This document shows, piece after piece, positions 50,119 through 59,614 of a DNA stretch of 64,000 nt. The DNA lies in NCBI GenBank assembly GCA_004557735.1, contig SFFV01000005.1, forward strand, positions 1-64,000, read 5' to 3'. This stretch comes from Clostridiales bacterium. GTDB taxonomy: Bacteria; Bacillota; Clostridia; Oscillospirales; Oscillospiraceae. The notes under the pieces were generated by a model. The model made no database searches. It worked only from the letters and a program-made list of their open reading frames with translations, and was not told where the DNA came from. Numbering within the stretch: position 1 is the first letter of the stretch; each line of letters opens with the position of its first letter. The position numbers and the translations under genes were made by a program.

Positions 50119-50345
50119 TCCCGCTCTCCATGCTGCTCGTGTTCAGCTTCATGGACGGCAACATGATGGGAAACGGCTTCCCCGGCTGGACGGTGCAGAA
50201 CCTTGTCAAAATGTTCTTCACCAACATTTTCTCCAAGCTCATGGGCAAATCGCCGGGCATCGGGCTGCTCGTCACGGTGCTGTGCATCCTTTTCACCTAT
50301 CCGATGGCGTGGGGCATGGCGAAAGTCGCAAAGCCCCGTTACCGC
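50118..50345 (+). pseudogene. Relic of a polyamine ABC transporter permease (potB-like)
   Basis: An N-terminal-side piece: VPLSMLLVFSFMDGN, then GFPGWTVQNLVKMFF and LLVTVLCILFTYPMAWGMA resemble the first helices of PotB. It breaks off near 50345; none of the remaining permease follows. With the potD piece it looks like a deletion scar of a pot operon. Confidence 0.7.
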
Positions 50346-50412
50346 AACACCCTACGGTTTCTTCCGCATTTAATGATACTCTCAACTTTTTTCGTCTGTC
50401 AGTGAAAAAGCC

Positions 50413-50441
50413 TTGACAGGCTCGCTTCGGGCGGGTATAAT
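50413..50441 (+). promoter_or_regulatory. Consensus promoter of the ylxM-ffh operon
   Basis: TTGACA (50413-50418), a 17-nt spacer, and TATAAT (50436-50441), 45 bp before the ylxM ATG: a full match to the sigma-A consensus. Confidence 0.9.
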
Positions 50442-50486
50442 GTGCCGGTGACAGGGAAAAATCCTTGACAGGAGGAGGCAAAGGGG

Positions 50487-50840
50487 ATGGAAGAAGCGCT
50501 CTTTCGCACGATGCTCTTTGACTCTTACGGCGAGCTGCTCACCGAAAAGCAGCGCGAGTATTTTGACCTCCATTACAACGAAGACCTCTCTCTTGCCGAG
50601 ATCGCGCAGAGCGAGGGCATTTCCCGGCAGAGCGTGTGGGACATCATCCGCCGCGCCGAGGAAACGATGCGCCGGTTTGAAGAAAAGACCGGGCTGGTCG
50701 CGCGCTTCGCCGCCGAGCGGGATATTCTCGCCGCGGCGCGGGAAAAGCTCGCGCGGCTCGAAACCATGACCGATGGCGACGCGCAGCGTTTGGCGCGCGA
50801 AATCGCCGCCGCGTTACAGGAGCTGGGACATGGCATTTGA
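50487..50840 (+). CDS. ylxM: YlxM-family DNA-binding protein, SRP-associated
   Basis: A 117-residue sigma-70 region-4-like helix-turn-helix protein: LLTEKQREYFDLHYNEDLSL and EIAQSEGISRQSVWDII. YlxM proteins precede ffh across Firmicutes and modulate the signal recognition particle. GGAGGAGG lies upstream and the stop overlaps the ffh start by 11 bp. Confidence 0.9.
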   Translation: MEEALFRTMLFDSYGELLTEKQREYFDLHYNEDLSLAEIAQSEGISRQSVWDIIRRAEETMRRFEEKTGLVARFAAERDILAAAREKLARLETMTDGDAQRLAREIAAALQELGHGI

Positions 50841-52173
50841 AAATCTTTCCGACAAACTCAATAACGTTTTCAAAAAGCTCCGCGGCAAGGGCCGTCTGTC
50901 GGAGACGGACGTAAAGGAAGCGATGCGCGAGGTGCGTCTCGCGCTGCTCGAGGCCGACGTGAGCTACAAGGTCGTCAAGGACTTTGTCAAATCCGTCAGC
51001 GAGCGCGCCGTCGGCACGGACGTGCTCGAGAGTCTCTCCCCCGCGCAGATGGTCATCAAGATCGTCAACGAGGAGCTGTGCGCGCTCATGGGCGGCCAGA
51101 GCCAGAAGCTCAACATCGGCTCGAAATCCCCGAGCGTCGTGATGTTCGTCGGCCTGCAGGGCGCCGGCAAAACCACGAACGGCGCGAAGCTCGCCGCGCT
51201 CATGCGCAAGAGCCAGAACAAACGTCCCCTGCTCGTCGCGTGCGACGTGTACCGTCCCGCTGCGATCGATCAGCTCAAAACCGTCGGCAAAAAGCTCGAT
51301 CTTCCCGTATATGAGGAAGGCCAGGGCGACCCGGCGGAGATCGCGAAGCACGCGATCGATCACGCGCGCCGTCACGGAAACGATCTCGTATTCCTCGATA
51401 CGGCCGGCCGCCTCCACATTGACGAGGCGCTCATGGATGAGCTGCGCCGCATCAAGGCCGAAACCGAGCCGGCGGAGATCCTGCTCGTTGTGGACGCGAT
51501 GACCGGTCAGGACGCCGTGAACGCCGCCGCCGCCTTTGACGAGGCTCTCGGCATCACCGGCGTGATGCTCACCAAGCTCGACGGCGACGCCCGCGGCGGC
51601 GCGGCGCTTTCCGTCAAGGCCGTGACGGGCAAGCCCATCAAGTTCGCCGGCGTCGGCGAAAAGCTCGACGCCATCGAGGTGTTCCACCCCGACCGCATGG
51701 CGAGCCGCATTCTCGGCATGGGCGACGTGCTCACGCTCATCGAAAAGGCCGAGGCCGCCGTCGACGAGAAGAAAGCGCAGGAGCTTGCCGAAAAGCTCAA
51801 AAAGAACCGCTTCACGCTGACCGACTATCTCGACCAGCTCAACTCCATGAAGAACATGGGGTCGCTGCAGGAGCTTGCCGGGATGATTCCGGGACTGGAC
51901 GCCAAGGCGCTCGCCGGCGCGAAGATCGACGAGAAGGCCATGGCGCATACCGAGGCGATCATCCTCTCGATGACCCCCGCCGAGCGCGAGAACCCCTCGA
52001 TCCTGAACTCCAGCCGCAAGCGGCGCATTGCCGCGGGCGCGGGCGTCGGCGTTGTGGACATCAACCGTCTGCTCAAGCAGTTTGAAATGATGCAGACAAT
52101 GGCGCGCCAGTTCTCCGGCAAGAAAATGAAGCGCTTCCAGCGCGGCGGCGGCAAAATGCCGTTCGGGTTCTGA
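50830..52173 (+). CDS. ffh: Signal recognition particle GTPase Ffh
   Basis: Targets membrane and secreted proteins cotranslationally. The 447 residues contain the N domain, the G domain with P-loop [24 protein letters not shown] and [10 protein letters not shown], and a Met-rich M domain ending [15 protein letters not shown] that binds 4.5S RNA and signal peptides. The ATG at 50830 has AGGAG 7 nt upstream. Confidence 0.96.
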   Translation: MAFENLSDKLNNVFKKLRGKGRLSETDVKEAMREVRLALLEADVSYKVVKDFVKSVSERAVGTDVLESLSPAQMVIKIVNEELCALMGGQSQKLNIGSKSPSVVMFVGLQGAGKTTNGAKLAALMRKSQNKRPLLVACDVYRPAAIDQLKTVGKKLDLPVYEEGQGDPAEIAKHAIDHARRHGNDLVFLDTAGRLHIDEALMDELRRIKAETEPAEILLVVDAMTGQDAVNAAAAFDEALGITGVMLTKLDGDARGGAALSVKAVTGKPIKFAGVGEKLDAIEVFHPDRMASRILGMGDVLTLIEKAEAAVDEKKAQELAEKLKKNRFTLTDYLDQLNSMKNMGSLQELAGMIPGLDAKALAGAKIDEKAMAHTEAIILSMTPAERENPSILNSSRKRRIAAGAGVGVVDINRLLKQFEMMQTMARQFSGKKMKRFQRGGGKMPFGF

Positions 52174-52249
52174 TATCCCATATCTCAAACGCTTTTTATT
52201 GCGCAGCAATGAAAATATAAAAATTATGTATCTTTGGAGGAAACACATC

Positions 52250-52486
52250 ATGGTCAAAATCCGTCTGCGCCGCGCCGGCGCCAAGAAAGCTCCGTTCTAC
52301 CGCGTCGTCGTGGCCGACAGCCACTTCGCCCGCGACGGCCGCTTCATCGAAGAGATCGGCACCTACGATCCTCTGACCGAGCCCGCCGCCATCAAGATCG
52401 ATATGGAGCGCGCCAAGTACTGGATCTCCAACGGCGCCCAGCCCACCGACACGGTCCGCGGCCTGCTGAAGAAAGCCGAAGCCTGA
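52250..52486 (+). CDS. rpsP: Ribosomal protein S16
   Basis: A 78-residue 30S subunit protein: [34 protein letters not shown] and [20 protein letters not shown] lies 9 nt before the ATG. Its position between ffh and khpA-rimM-trmD is conserved in Firmicutes. Confidence 0.96.
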   Translation: MVKIRLRRAGAKKAPFYRVVVADSHFARDGRFIEEIGTYDPLTEPAAIKIDMERAKYWISNGAQPTDTVRGLLKKAEA

Positions 52487-52503
52487 TCCCGAGGGGCGCC
52501 GGA

Positions 52504-52734
52504 ATGAAAGAACTGCTGACCTACATCGTGCAAAGTCTCGTGGAGAGATCGGACGAGGTCTCCGTGACAGAGCACGAGACCGGCGGCGAAACCGTTTTTG
52601 AAGTGCGGGTCGCCCCCGGCGACATGGGCAAGGTCATCGGCCGTCAGGGCCGCGTGGTCAAGGAGATCCGCGTGCTGATGAAGGCCGTCGCCCAGCGACA
52701 GGGAAAAAAGGTCTCGGTCGAGATCCTCGACTGA
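52504..52734 (+). CDS. khpA: KH-domain RNA-binding protein KhpA
   Basis: A 76-residue single KH domain with the GxxG loop in VIGRQGRVVKEIR. KhpA binds small RNAs, with KhpB, and influences cell length in Firmicutes. It follows rpsP by 17 bp; the ATG at 52504 has GAGGGG upstream. Confidence 0.93.
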   Translation: MKELLTYIVQSLVERSDEVSVTEHETGGETVFEVRVAPGDMGKVIGRQGRVVKEIRVLMKAVAQRQGKKVSVEILD

Positions 52735-52753
52735 GCTCCAACCGAAAACCCAA

Positions 52754-52795
52754 ACCGCAGGGGTGGGGCGCTGCCCCGCTCCTGCGGTCTTTTCA
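52754..52795 (+). terminator. Hairpin between khpA and rimM (partial terminator or attenuator)
   Basis: ACCGCAGG/CCTGCGGT with an inner GGGGC/GCCCC stem and then TCTTTT. It lies inside an operon, so it probably reduces rather than stops transcription into rimM-trmD. Confidence 0.65.
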
Positions 52796-52817
52796 TCTAC
52801 GTTCGGAGGAATACCAG

Positions 52818-53306
52818 ATGGCAAAGGAGCCGTATCTCGAAGCGGGAAAGATCCTCAACACGTTCGGCGTGCGGGGCGAGGTCAAGCTCGACCCGTGGTG
52901 CGACAGCGCCGAGTTTCTCAAGCCGCTCAAAACGCTCTATATCGACGGCGCGCCGCGCGCCGTCGCCTCGTCGCGCGTCCACAAGGGCATGCTCATCGTC
53001 CGCTTTGCGGATGTGGAGGACGTGAACGGCGCGATGCTTCTGAAAAACAAGATCGCGTACTTCGCCCGCGGCGACGTGCGCCTGCCGAAGGGCCGGCATT
53101 TTGTCGCCGATCTTCTCGGCGCGTCGGTCGTGGACGAGCAGGGCGCGGAGATCGGCAGGCTCACCGAAGTGCTCGATATGCCCGCCGGGCAGGTCTACGT
53201 CGTGCAGGGCGAGACCGAGCATACGATCCCCGCCGTACCGGAATTTATTCTCGATATCGACGCGGACGGAAAAGTTATCCGCGTTCATCTGATCGAAGGG
53301 ATGTGA
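52818..53306 (+). CDS. rimM: 16S rRNA processing protein RimM
   Basis: A 162-residue 30S maturation factor: LEAGKILNTFGVRGEVKLDP at the N-terminus and a PRC-barrel C-terminus (LLGASVVDEQGAEIGRL, PAVPEFI). It binds S19 during assembly. It lies 4 bp before trmD. Confidence 0.93.
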   Translation: MAKEPYLEAGKILNTFGVRGEVKLDPWCDSAEFLKPLKTLYIDGAPRAVASSRVHKGMLIVRFADVEDVNGAMLLKNKIAYFARGDVRLPKGRHFVADLLGASVVDEQGAEIGRLTEVLDMPAGQVYVVQGETEHTIPAVPEFILDIDADGKVIRVHLIEGM

Positions 53307-53310
53307 CGCC

Positions 53311-54597
53311 ATGCGCATCGACATTCTGACGCTCTTCCCCGACGCGGTGGAGGCGTCGCTCAAAATCAGCATTCTCGGCCGCGCCGAGAAGAAAGGCATT
53401 CTGGACATCCACGCCGTCCAGATCCGCGACTATACCGAAAACAAACAGCAGCAGGTGGACGATTACCCCTACGGCGGCGGCTGGGGCTGCGTGATGATGG
53501 CGCAGCCGCTCAAGTCGTGCCTCGACGACGTATGCGCCAAAGCGGGTGTAAAGCGCCGACGCGTCATCTATATGTCCCCGCAGGGCAAGACGTTCGACCA
53601 AGGCTGCGCACGCCGCCTTGCCGCGGACTACGACCATCTGGTGCTCGTATGCGGCCACTACGAGGGCGTGGACGAGCGCTTCATCGAAGAGTGCGTGGAC
53701 GAGGAAATCTCCCTCGGCGACTTTGTCCTGACCGGCGGCGAGATCGCCGCCATGGCGGTGACGGACGCCGTGTGCCGTCTTATCCCCGGCGTGCTCGCGA
53801 ACGAGGAATGCTTCACCGGCGAGAGCCACTGGGACGGGCTGCTCGAATACCCGCAGTACACCCGCCCGGACGTGTGGGAGGGGCGCGAGGTGCCGCCGAT
53901 TCTGCGCAGCGGCGTAGACCGCGAGATCGCCCGCTGGCGGCGGAAGAAAATGCTCGAGCGCACGATGGACAAGCGCCCGGAGCTTTTTGAAAAGTTCGTG
54001 CCGCAGACCGACGAGGACAAGGCGCTGCTCGACGAGATCGACGCCGAGCGCCATCCACGCCCCGTGCCGCCGAAGATCGACTGCCGCCGCGCCGAGGAGG
54101 GCGATCTGCCCGCCATTCTCGCCATCTGCGGCGAGGCAAAGGCGTTTATGGCAGCGCAGGGGCTGGATCAGTGGCAGCGCGGCTACCCGGCGGAGGAGGA
54201 TTTCCGCCGCGACATTGAGCGCGGCGACGGCTGGTTTTTCACCGCCGACGGCGAGGCGGCCGGGTATCTCTGCATCAGCCGCCGCAGCGAGGCGGCGTAT
54301 GCCGCCATTGAGGGCGAATGGCTCTCGTGCGCCGGGCCGTACCTGACGATCCACCGCATCATGCTCGCCGACAAATGGCGCGGCAGAGGCATCGCGGCGG
54401 AAATGCTCTCGCTCGCGGACGATCTTGCCCGCGCCTACTGCTGCGCCGGCGTGCGCGTCGATACCGCGCCCGGCAACGAGCCGATGCGCGCCATGCTGCG
54501 CAAAAACGGCTTTGAAACGTGCGGCACGATCCGCCTTGTCGGCGGCACCGAGGACGGGAAGCTGCGCATTGCGCTCGAAAAGCCGGTGGAACGATGA
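53311..54597 (+). CDS. trmD: tRNA (guanine37-N1)-methyltransferase TrmD fused to a GNAT acetyltransferase
   Basis: A 428-residue two-domain protein. Residues 1-245 are TrmD: MRIDILTLFPDAVEASLKIS, YGGGWGCVMMAQPL (the family more often has GGGAGMV), CGHYEGVDERFIE and DFVLTGGEIAAM of the SAM knot. Residues 258-428 are a GNAT domain: CRRAEEGDLPAILAICGEA, LTIHRIMLADKWRGRGIAAE for acetyl-CoA, and AMLRKNGFETCGTI. TrmD alone is about 240 residues, so the acetyltransferase is an addition. The stop overlaps the rsmA start (ATGA). Confidence 0.93.
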   Translation: MRIDILTLFPDAVEASLKISILGRAEKKGILDIHAVQIRDYTENKQQQVDDYPYGGGWGCVMMAQPLKSCLDDVCAKAGVKRRRVIYMSPQGKTFDQGCARRLAADYDHLVLVCGHYEGVDERFIEECVDEEISLGDFVLTGGEIAAMAVTDAVCRLIPGVLANEECFTGESHWDGLLEYPQYTRPDVWEGREVPPILRSGVDREIARWRRKKMLERTMDKRPELFEKFVPQTDEDKALLDEIDAERHPRPVPPKIDCRRAEEGDLPAILAICGEAKAFMAAQGLDQWQRGYPAEEDFRRDIERGDGWFFTADGEAAGYLCISRRSEAAYAAIEGEWLSCAGPYLTIHRIMLADKWRGRGIAAEMLSLADDLARAYCCAGVRVDTAPGNEPMRAMLRKNGFETCGTIRLVGGTEDGKLRIALEKPVER

Positions 54598-55457
54598 ATC
54601 TGACCGATTACCGCGACATAACGGCGCTTTTGCAGCGCCACGGCTTCCGTTTTTCCAAGTCCATGGGGCAGAACTTCCTGACCGCCGCGTGGGTGCCAGA
54701 GCGCATTGCCGCCGAAAGCGGCATCACCAAGGCCGACGGCGCGCTGGAGATCGGCCCCGGCGTCGGCTGCCTCACGGCAGAGCTTGCAAAAACCGCGGGC
54801 CGCGTCACGGCCATTGAGCTGGACGGGCGGCTGCGCGATGTGCTCGGCGAAACGCTCGGCGCGTATGACAACGTTTCTCTCGTATTCGCCGACGCGCTGC
54901 GCGCCGACCTTTGCGCCGTCTGTGCCGAAACGCTCGGCGAGCGGCCGTGGAAGGTGTGCGCCAATCTGCCGTACAATGTGACGACGCCGCTCATCACCGC
55001 GTTTCTCGAGGCGGGCTGCTTTGAGAGCGTCACCGTGATGATCCAGAAGGAGGTCGCGCAGCGGCTGTGCGCCGCGCCCGGCACGGGCGAGTATGGGGCG
55101 TTCTCCGTGCTTGTACAGTGGTACGCCGAGCCGAAGCTCCTCTTTGACGTGCCGCCGCACTGCTTCGTGCCGCAGCCGAAGGTGACGAGCGCCGTCGTGC
55201 GCATGGACCGGCGTACAGCGCCCCCCGCGATCGCGGATGACGAGAAGTTTTTCTTCCGCACCGTGCGCGCCGCGTTTGCCCAGCGGCGGAAAACGCTCCC
55301 GAACGCGCTGCGCTCCGGTCTTTCCGAGCTGAACCGCGAGGACATCAATGCCGCCGTCGAGGAAGTTGGACTCCCGCTCGACGTGCGCGGCGAAGCGCTC
55401 GCCATTGCGCAGTTTGCTGCGCTGTCCAATGCACTTTTACGCAAGTTCAACAAATGA
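54594..55457 (+). CDS. rsmA: 16S rRNA (adenine1518/1519-N6)-dimethyltransferase
   Basis: KsgA/RsmA dimethylates two adjacent adenines in helix 45 of 16S rRNA. The 287 residues contain FSKSMGQNFL, the SAM motif LEIGPGVGCLT and the catalytic NLPYNVTTP. Translation is coupled to trmD; last gene of the ylxM-rsmA operon. Confidence 0.95.
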   Translation: MNLTDYRDITALLQRHGFRFSKSMGQNFLTAAWVPERIAAESGITKADGALEIGPGVGCLTAELAKTAGRVTAIELDGRLRDVLGETLGAYDNVSLVFADALRADLCAVCAETLGERPWKVCANLPYNVTTPLITAFLEAGCFESVTVMIQKEVAQRLCAAPGTGEYGAFSVLVQWYAEPKLLFDVPPHCFVPQPKVTSAVVRMDRRTAPPAIADDEKFFFRTVRAAFAQRRKTLPNALRSGLSELNREDINAAVEEVGLPLDVRGEALAIAQFAALSNALLRKFNK

Positions 55458-55494
55458 AAATTGCAAAATTTCCCACTTTTTTCGACATATGCCA

Positions 55495-55523
55495 TTGTCA
55501 AATGGAACTTTCCCGTCTATTAT
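55495..55523 (+). promoter_or_regulatory. Promoter of pckG
   Basis: TTGTCA (55495-55500), a 17-nt spacer and TATTAT (55518-55523), 37 bp before the ATG. Confidence 0.75.
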
Positions 55524-55559
55524 GAATAATATAATGTAAAATGACGGGAGGCTCCGGAA

Positions 55560-57320
55560 ATGGCATATACAATCAACCATTATATCACCGACTGGGTCGA
55601 AGAGAGCCGCGCGCTGATGCAGCCGGACAAGGTCCTTTGGATCGACGGTACGGAGACGCAACTCGAGGAGCTGCGCCGCGAGGCCTACATTACCGGCGAG
55701 CTTATCAAGCTCAACCAGGAAAAGCTGCCGGGCTGTGTATACCACCGCAGCGCGCTCAACGACGTCGCCCGCGTCGAGGGCCGCACGTTCATCTGCTGCC
55801 GAAAGGAAGAGGACGCCGGCCCCACGAACAACTGGATGGCGCCGGACGAGATGAAGGCAAAGCTGCGCGATATCTACGCCGGGTGCATGCGCGGCCGGAC
55901 GATGTACGTTATCCCCTACTCGATGGGCACGATCGGCTCGCCGTTTGCCAAGTACGGCGTGGAGATCACCGACTCGATCTACGTTGTCTGCTGCATGGCG
56001 ATCATGACGCGCGTCGGCACGAAGGTCTATGAAGCGCTCGGCGATTCGCCGGACTTCGTAAAGGGTCTCCACTCCAAGGCCGAGCTCGACGCCGACAAGC
56101 GTTATATTGCGCACTTCCCGGAGGAAAACCTTATCATGTCCGTCAACTCCGGCTATGGCGGCAACGCGCTGCTCGGCAAGAAATGCTTCGCGCTGCGCAT
56201 TGCCTCCACGCTGGGCCGCAAAGAGGGGTGGCTTGCCGAGCACATGCTCATTCTCGGTGTGCAGAACCCCAAGGGCGAGATCCGCTACGTCTGCGGCGCG
56301 TTCCCGTCCGCCTGCGGCAAGACCAACCTCGCCATGCTCATTCCCCCGGCGGCGTGGCGTGAGAAGGGCTGGAAGTGCTGGTGCGTCGGCGACGATATCG
56401 CCTGGCTGCGCCCCGGCCCGGACGGACGGCTCTGGGCCGTCAACCCCGAAAACGGCTTTTTCGGCGTCGCTCCCGGCACGAGCGAGAAAACGAACCCCAA
56501 CGCCCTCGCCGCGACGCGCAGGAACACCATCTTCACGAACGTCGTTCTCAAGCCGGACGGCACCGTCTGGTGGGAAGGTCTCGATAAGAACCCGCCGACG
56601 GACGCGCTCAACTGGAAGGGCGAGCCGTGGGATCCCGCCTCCGGCGTGCCCGGCGCGCATCCGAACTCCCGCTTCACCTCGCCGGCGGTCAACTGCCCGT
56701 GCATTTCCAGCGAGTTTGAAAACCCGCAGGGCGTGCCCATCTCCGCGATCGTGTTCGGCGGCCGCCGTGCCAAGACCGCGCCGCTCGTTTACCAGAGCCG
56801 GGACTGGGGCCACGGCGTATTTGTCGGCAGCATCATGGCTTCCGAAAAGACCGCCGCGGCCGAAGGCAAGGTCGGCGAGACCCGCCGCGACCCGATGGCG
56901 ATGCTCCCCTTCTGCGGCTACAACATGGGCGACTACTGGCAGCACTGGCTGGATATGGAAAAGCTCGTCACCAGGCCGCCGGTCATCGCCAACGTCAACT
57001 GGTTCCGCACGGACGGCGAGGGCCGTTTCCTCTGGCCGGGCTTCGGCGACAACCTGCGCGTGATCGAGTGGGTGCTGCGCCGCGCCTTCGGCGAGGTGGA
57101 CGCGCGCGAAACCGCGCTCGGCTATGAGCCGTACCCCGAGGATATCGATCTCGAGGGCAGCGGCGTGACAAAGGAAACGCTCGCCGAGCTTCTCTCCGTC
57201 GATCCCGAGCTCTGGAAGGCCGAGTGCAGGGGCATCCATGAGTTTTACGCCAAGTTCGGCGATAAGCTCCCGCAGCGTCTCGCCGACGAGCTCTCCGCTC
57301 TCGAAGCGCGGCTCGGATAA
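55560..57320 (+). CDS. pckG: Phosphoenolpyruvate carboxykinase, GTP type
   Basis: Interconverts oxaloacetate and PEP with GTP/GDP. The 586 residues have the GTP-PEPCK signature FPSACGKTN (P-loop with reactive Cys), YSMGTIGSPFAKYG, and NVNWFRTDGEGRFLWPGFGDN near the C-terminus. GGGAGG precedes the ATG. Together with fumarase and malate-linked steps it may run fumarate-succinate fermentation or gluconeogenesis. Confidence 0.96.
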   Translation: MAYTINHYITDWVEESRALMQPDKVLWIDGTETQLEELRREAYITGELIKLNQEKLPGCVYHRSALNDVARVEGRTFICCRKEEDAGPTNNWMAPDEMKAKLRDIYAGCMRGRTMYVIPYSMGTIGSPFAKYGVEITDSIYVVCCMAIMTRVGTKVYEALGDSPDFVKGLHSKAELDADKRYIAHFPEENLIMSVNSGYGGNALLGKKCFALRIASTLGRKEGWLAEHMLILGVQNPKGEIRYVCGAFPSACGKTNLAMLIPPAAWREKGWKCWCVGDDIAWLRPGPDGRLWAVNPENGFFGVAPGTSEKTNPNALAATRRNTIFTNVVLKPDGTVWWEGLDKNPPTDALNWKGEPWDPASGVPGAHPNSRFTSPAVNCPCISSEFENPQGVPISAIVFGGRRAKTAPLVYQSRDWGHGVFVGSIMASEKTAAAEGKVGETRRDPMAMLPFCGYNMGDYWQHWLDMEKLVTRPPVIANVNWFRTDGEGRFLWPGFGDNLRVIEWVLRRAFGEVDARETALGYEPYPEDIDLEGSGVTKETLAELLSVDPELWKAECRGIHEFYAKFGDKLPQRLADELSALEARLG

Positions 57321-57330
57321 AAAAATACCA

Positions 57331-57373
57331 ACCGGGGCATGACCGCCTTACCGCGCGTCATGCCCCGGTTTTT
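57331..57373 (+). terminator. pckG terminator
   Basis: A 12-13-bp stem (ACCGGGGCATGAC with GTCATGCCCCGGT) followed by TTTT, 10 bp past the pckG stop. Confidence 0.9.
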
Positions 57374-57380
57374 CATTTGT

Positions 57381-57421
57381 AAAAGAGAAAACCACCGGCA
57401 ATGCCGGTGGTTTTCTCTTTT
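57381..57421. terminator. Bidirectional terminator, perfect 19-bp stem
   Basis: AAAAGAGAAAACCACCGGC pairs perfectly with its complement across a 3-nt loop. The A- and T-rich ends serve both strands. Confidence 0.9.
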
Positions 57422-57424
57422 ACA

Positions 57425-57459
57425 AAAAAGCTGCCGCCGTTTTTCGGCAGCAGCTTTTT
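57425..57459 (-). terminator. rny terminator
   Basis: AAGCTGCCGCCG (57428-57439) and CGGCAGCAGCTT (57445-57456) pair with one G-U; a T-run follows on the minus strand. Confidence 0.85.
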
Positions 57460-57472
57460 GCTGTAAGAAATC

Positions 57473-59032
57473 TTATTTCGCGTAATCGACGGCCTTGGTC
57501 TCGCGCAGGACGTGGACCTTGATCTGGCCGGGATAGGTGAGTTCGGCCTCGATCTTCTTGGCGATGTCGCGTGCGAGCAGGACGATCTGATCCTCGCTGA
57601 CCTCCTCGGGCTTGACCATGACGCGGATCTCGCGGCCGGCCTGGATGGCGTAGCAGCTCGCGATGCCGGGGAACGAGCGGGAGACCTCCTCGAGCTTTTC
57701 GAGACGCTTGACATAGTTCTCGATGTTCTCACGGCGCGCGCCGGGACGGGCGGCGGAGATCGTGTCGGCGGCCTGCACGATGCAGGCGGTGACCGTGTGC
57801 GGCTCCACGTCGCCGTGGTGTGCTTCGATCGCGTGGATGACCTCTTCGGACTCCTTGTACTTGCGGGCAAGGTCAACGCCGATGGTCACATGGCTTCCCT
57901 CTACCTCGTGGTCGATGGACTTGCCGAGATCATGCAGCAGGCCGGCACGCTTGGCCGTGGCAACGTCCACGCCGAGCTCGGCAGCGAGCAGGCCGGAGAT
58001 CTGAGCGACCTCGATCGAGTGGTTGAGCACGTTCTGGCCGTAGCTCGTACGATAGCGCTGGCGGCCGAGGAGCTTGACGAGATCGGGGTGCAGGCCGTGG
58101 ACATTCGTCTCAAACACGGCGCGCTCGCCCTCTTCCTTGATGGTCTGGTTGACCTCGCGCTGCGCCTTGGCGACCATTTCCTCGATGCGGGCGGGGTGGA
58201 TGCGGCCGTCCTGAATGAGCTTTTCGAGCGCGAGACGCGCAACCTCACGGCGGACGGGATCAAAGCTCGAGACCGTGATGGCCTCCGGCGTATCGTCGAT
58301 GATGAGATCGCAGCCGGTGAGCGTTTCGATGGAACGGATGTTGCGTCCCTCGCGGCCGATGATGCGGCCCTTCATTTCGTCGTTGGGGAGAGGAACGACG
58401 GAAACGGTGATCTCGCTCGTGTGGTCGGCGGCGCAGCGCTGGATGGCTGTGGCGATAAGCTCGCGGGCCTTCTGCTCGGCTTCGTCCTTGAACTGCGCTT
58501 CCACTTCCTTGACCTTGGCGGCCATTTCGTGCGTGCAGTCGGCCTCGATGCTCTTGATGAGGTACTGTTTGGCTTCCTCCACGGAGTAGCCGGAGATCTT
58601 TTCCAGCATATCGAGCTGGCTCTTTTTGATGAGCCTGATCTCCTCCTGCTGGGCATCGGCTTCCTGGAGCTTGCGGTTGAGGATATCGGTCTTCTTTTCG
58701 AGCGCTTCGGTCTTGCGGTCGAGATTTTCTTCCTTCTGCTGGAGACGGCGCTCCTGCTTGGAAACTTCGTTGCGGCGCTCTTTCACTTCGCGGTCGCACT
58801 CGGTGCGTGTGCGGTGAATCTCTTCCTTCGCTTCGAGCAGCGCCTCGCGCTTTTTGTTTTCAGCGGTTTTAATGCCTTCGTTGATGATGCGCTTCGCTTC
58901 ATCCTCGGCGCTGGCGATCTCGCGCTCGGAAACCTTTTTCCGGTACATGACGCCCAGCACAAAGCCGATCAGCAAAAACACCAGCACGGCAATGATGCTG
59001 GCGGCGATCATCCATACGGACATTTGCGGCAT
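57473..59032 (-). CDS. rny: Ribonuclease Y
   Basis: A 519-residue membrane-anchored endoribonuclease that starts bulk mRNA decay in Firmicutes. It has an N-terminal membrane helix (residues 5-28), a long coiled coil (35-170), a KH domain with [12 protein letters not shown] (near 220), and an HD domain with [17 protein letters not shown] (near 367). Start at 59032 with AAGGAGG 11 nt upstream; Met4 (59023) is less well placed. Confidence 0.96.
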   Translation of the reverse strand: MPQMSVWMIAASIIAVLVFLLIGFVLGVMYRKKVSEREIASAEDEAKRIINEGIKTAENKKREALLEAKEEIHRTRTECDREVKERRNEVSKQERRLQQKEENLDRKTEALEKKTDILNRKLQEADAQQEEIRLIKKSQLDMLEKISGYSVEEAKQYLIKSIEADCTHEMAAKVKEVEAQFKDEAEQKARELIATAIQRCAADHTSEITVSVVPLPNDEMKGRIIGREGRNIRSIETLTGCDLIIDDTPEAITVSSFDPVRREVARLALEKLIQDGRIHPARIEEMVAKAQREVNQTIKEEGERAVFETNVHGLHPDLVKLLGRQRYRTSYGQNVLNHSIEVAQISGLLAAELGVDVATAKRAGLLHDLGKSIDHEVEGSHVTIGVDLARKYKESEEVIHAIEAHHGDVEPHTVTACIVQAADTISAARPGARRENIENYVKRLEKLEEVSRSFPGIASCYAIQAGREIRVMVKPEEVSEDQIVLLARDIAKKIEAELTYPGQIKVHVLRETKAVDYAK

Positions 59033-59129
59033 AAATCGGTCTACCTCCTTCTTCCTTAGTCTTCTTATAATAAAGGGTCATTTTGAAATTAAAGGAGTTC
59101 CCCATCTCTCCCATAATATCATAAAAATC

Positions 59130-59158
59130 ATTTTATCGATTCTTTAGCATTATGTCAA
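59130..59158 (-). promoter_or_regulatory. Promoter of rny
   Basis: Minus-strand TTGACA (59153-59158), a 17-nt spacer and TAAAAT (59130-59135), about 100 bp before the ATG, so a leader of roughly 90 nt. Confidence 0.75.
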
Positions 59159-59569
59159 GCTGTTTCTGCTTTCCCGGAAACGCATTATTACAATCTGTAA
59201 TATGCAGGAAGAAACTGCACGCAGCGCGGCTTCCCGCGGCGGGGGCTTTGCATGTCAAGACCGAATTTTACCAAAAATCCCAACCGCATTTTCTACGCTT
59301 TTTCGGATTGACTTTCCATAATATCCACCGGAAAAGCCGGCCGGCCGGAGTTCTCCAGGGAAAACGCAACCGGGTTTTCAAAGAGTTATCAACATTTCCC
59401 ACAGACTTTTCAACATCGATTTTTTCTTTATTCTTCAATACTTTTTCGCAATTTTTCCAGAAAATGTCAATCCCGCAAACGGTATTTTGTTCTCTTCCGA
59501 TCGTCGTTATGCGGTTTCCATAATATTATTTCCCGCGCGATATGCAGGGAAAAATGCACCGTGACGCAA
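59159..59569. other. Gene-free, A/T-rich intergenic region between rny and radC
   Basis: About 410 bp without a credible gene. It contains a palindrome ATTACA-ATC-TGTAAT (59187-59201), a GC-rich GCCGGCCGGC patch and three 9-mers resembling DnaA boxes near 59386-59415. It is upstream of rny and beyond the radC terminator. Confidence 0.5.
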
Positions 59570-59602
59570 ACCCGGCGGAGGGGCATGCTCCCTCCGCCGG
59601 GT
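59570..59602 (-). terminator. Terminator of the polA-rimI-tsaD-radC operon
   Basis: A 13-bp perfect stem (ACCCGGCGGAGGG with its complement) just past the radC stop. Confidence 0.85.
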
Positions 59603-59614
59603 CGTCTTTTTCCA

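Noticed and set aside
59340..59440. Chromosomal replication origin
   Set aside because: The 9-mers are imperfect and no dnaA, dnaN, rpmH or gyrase genes flank the region.
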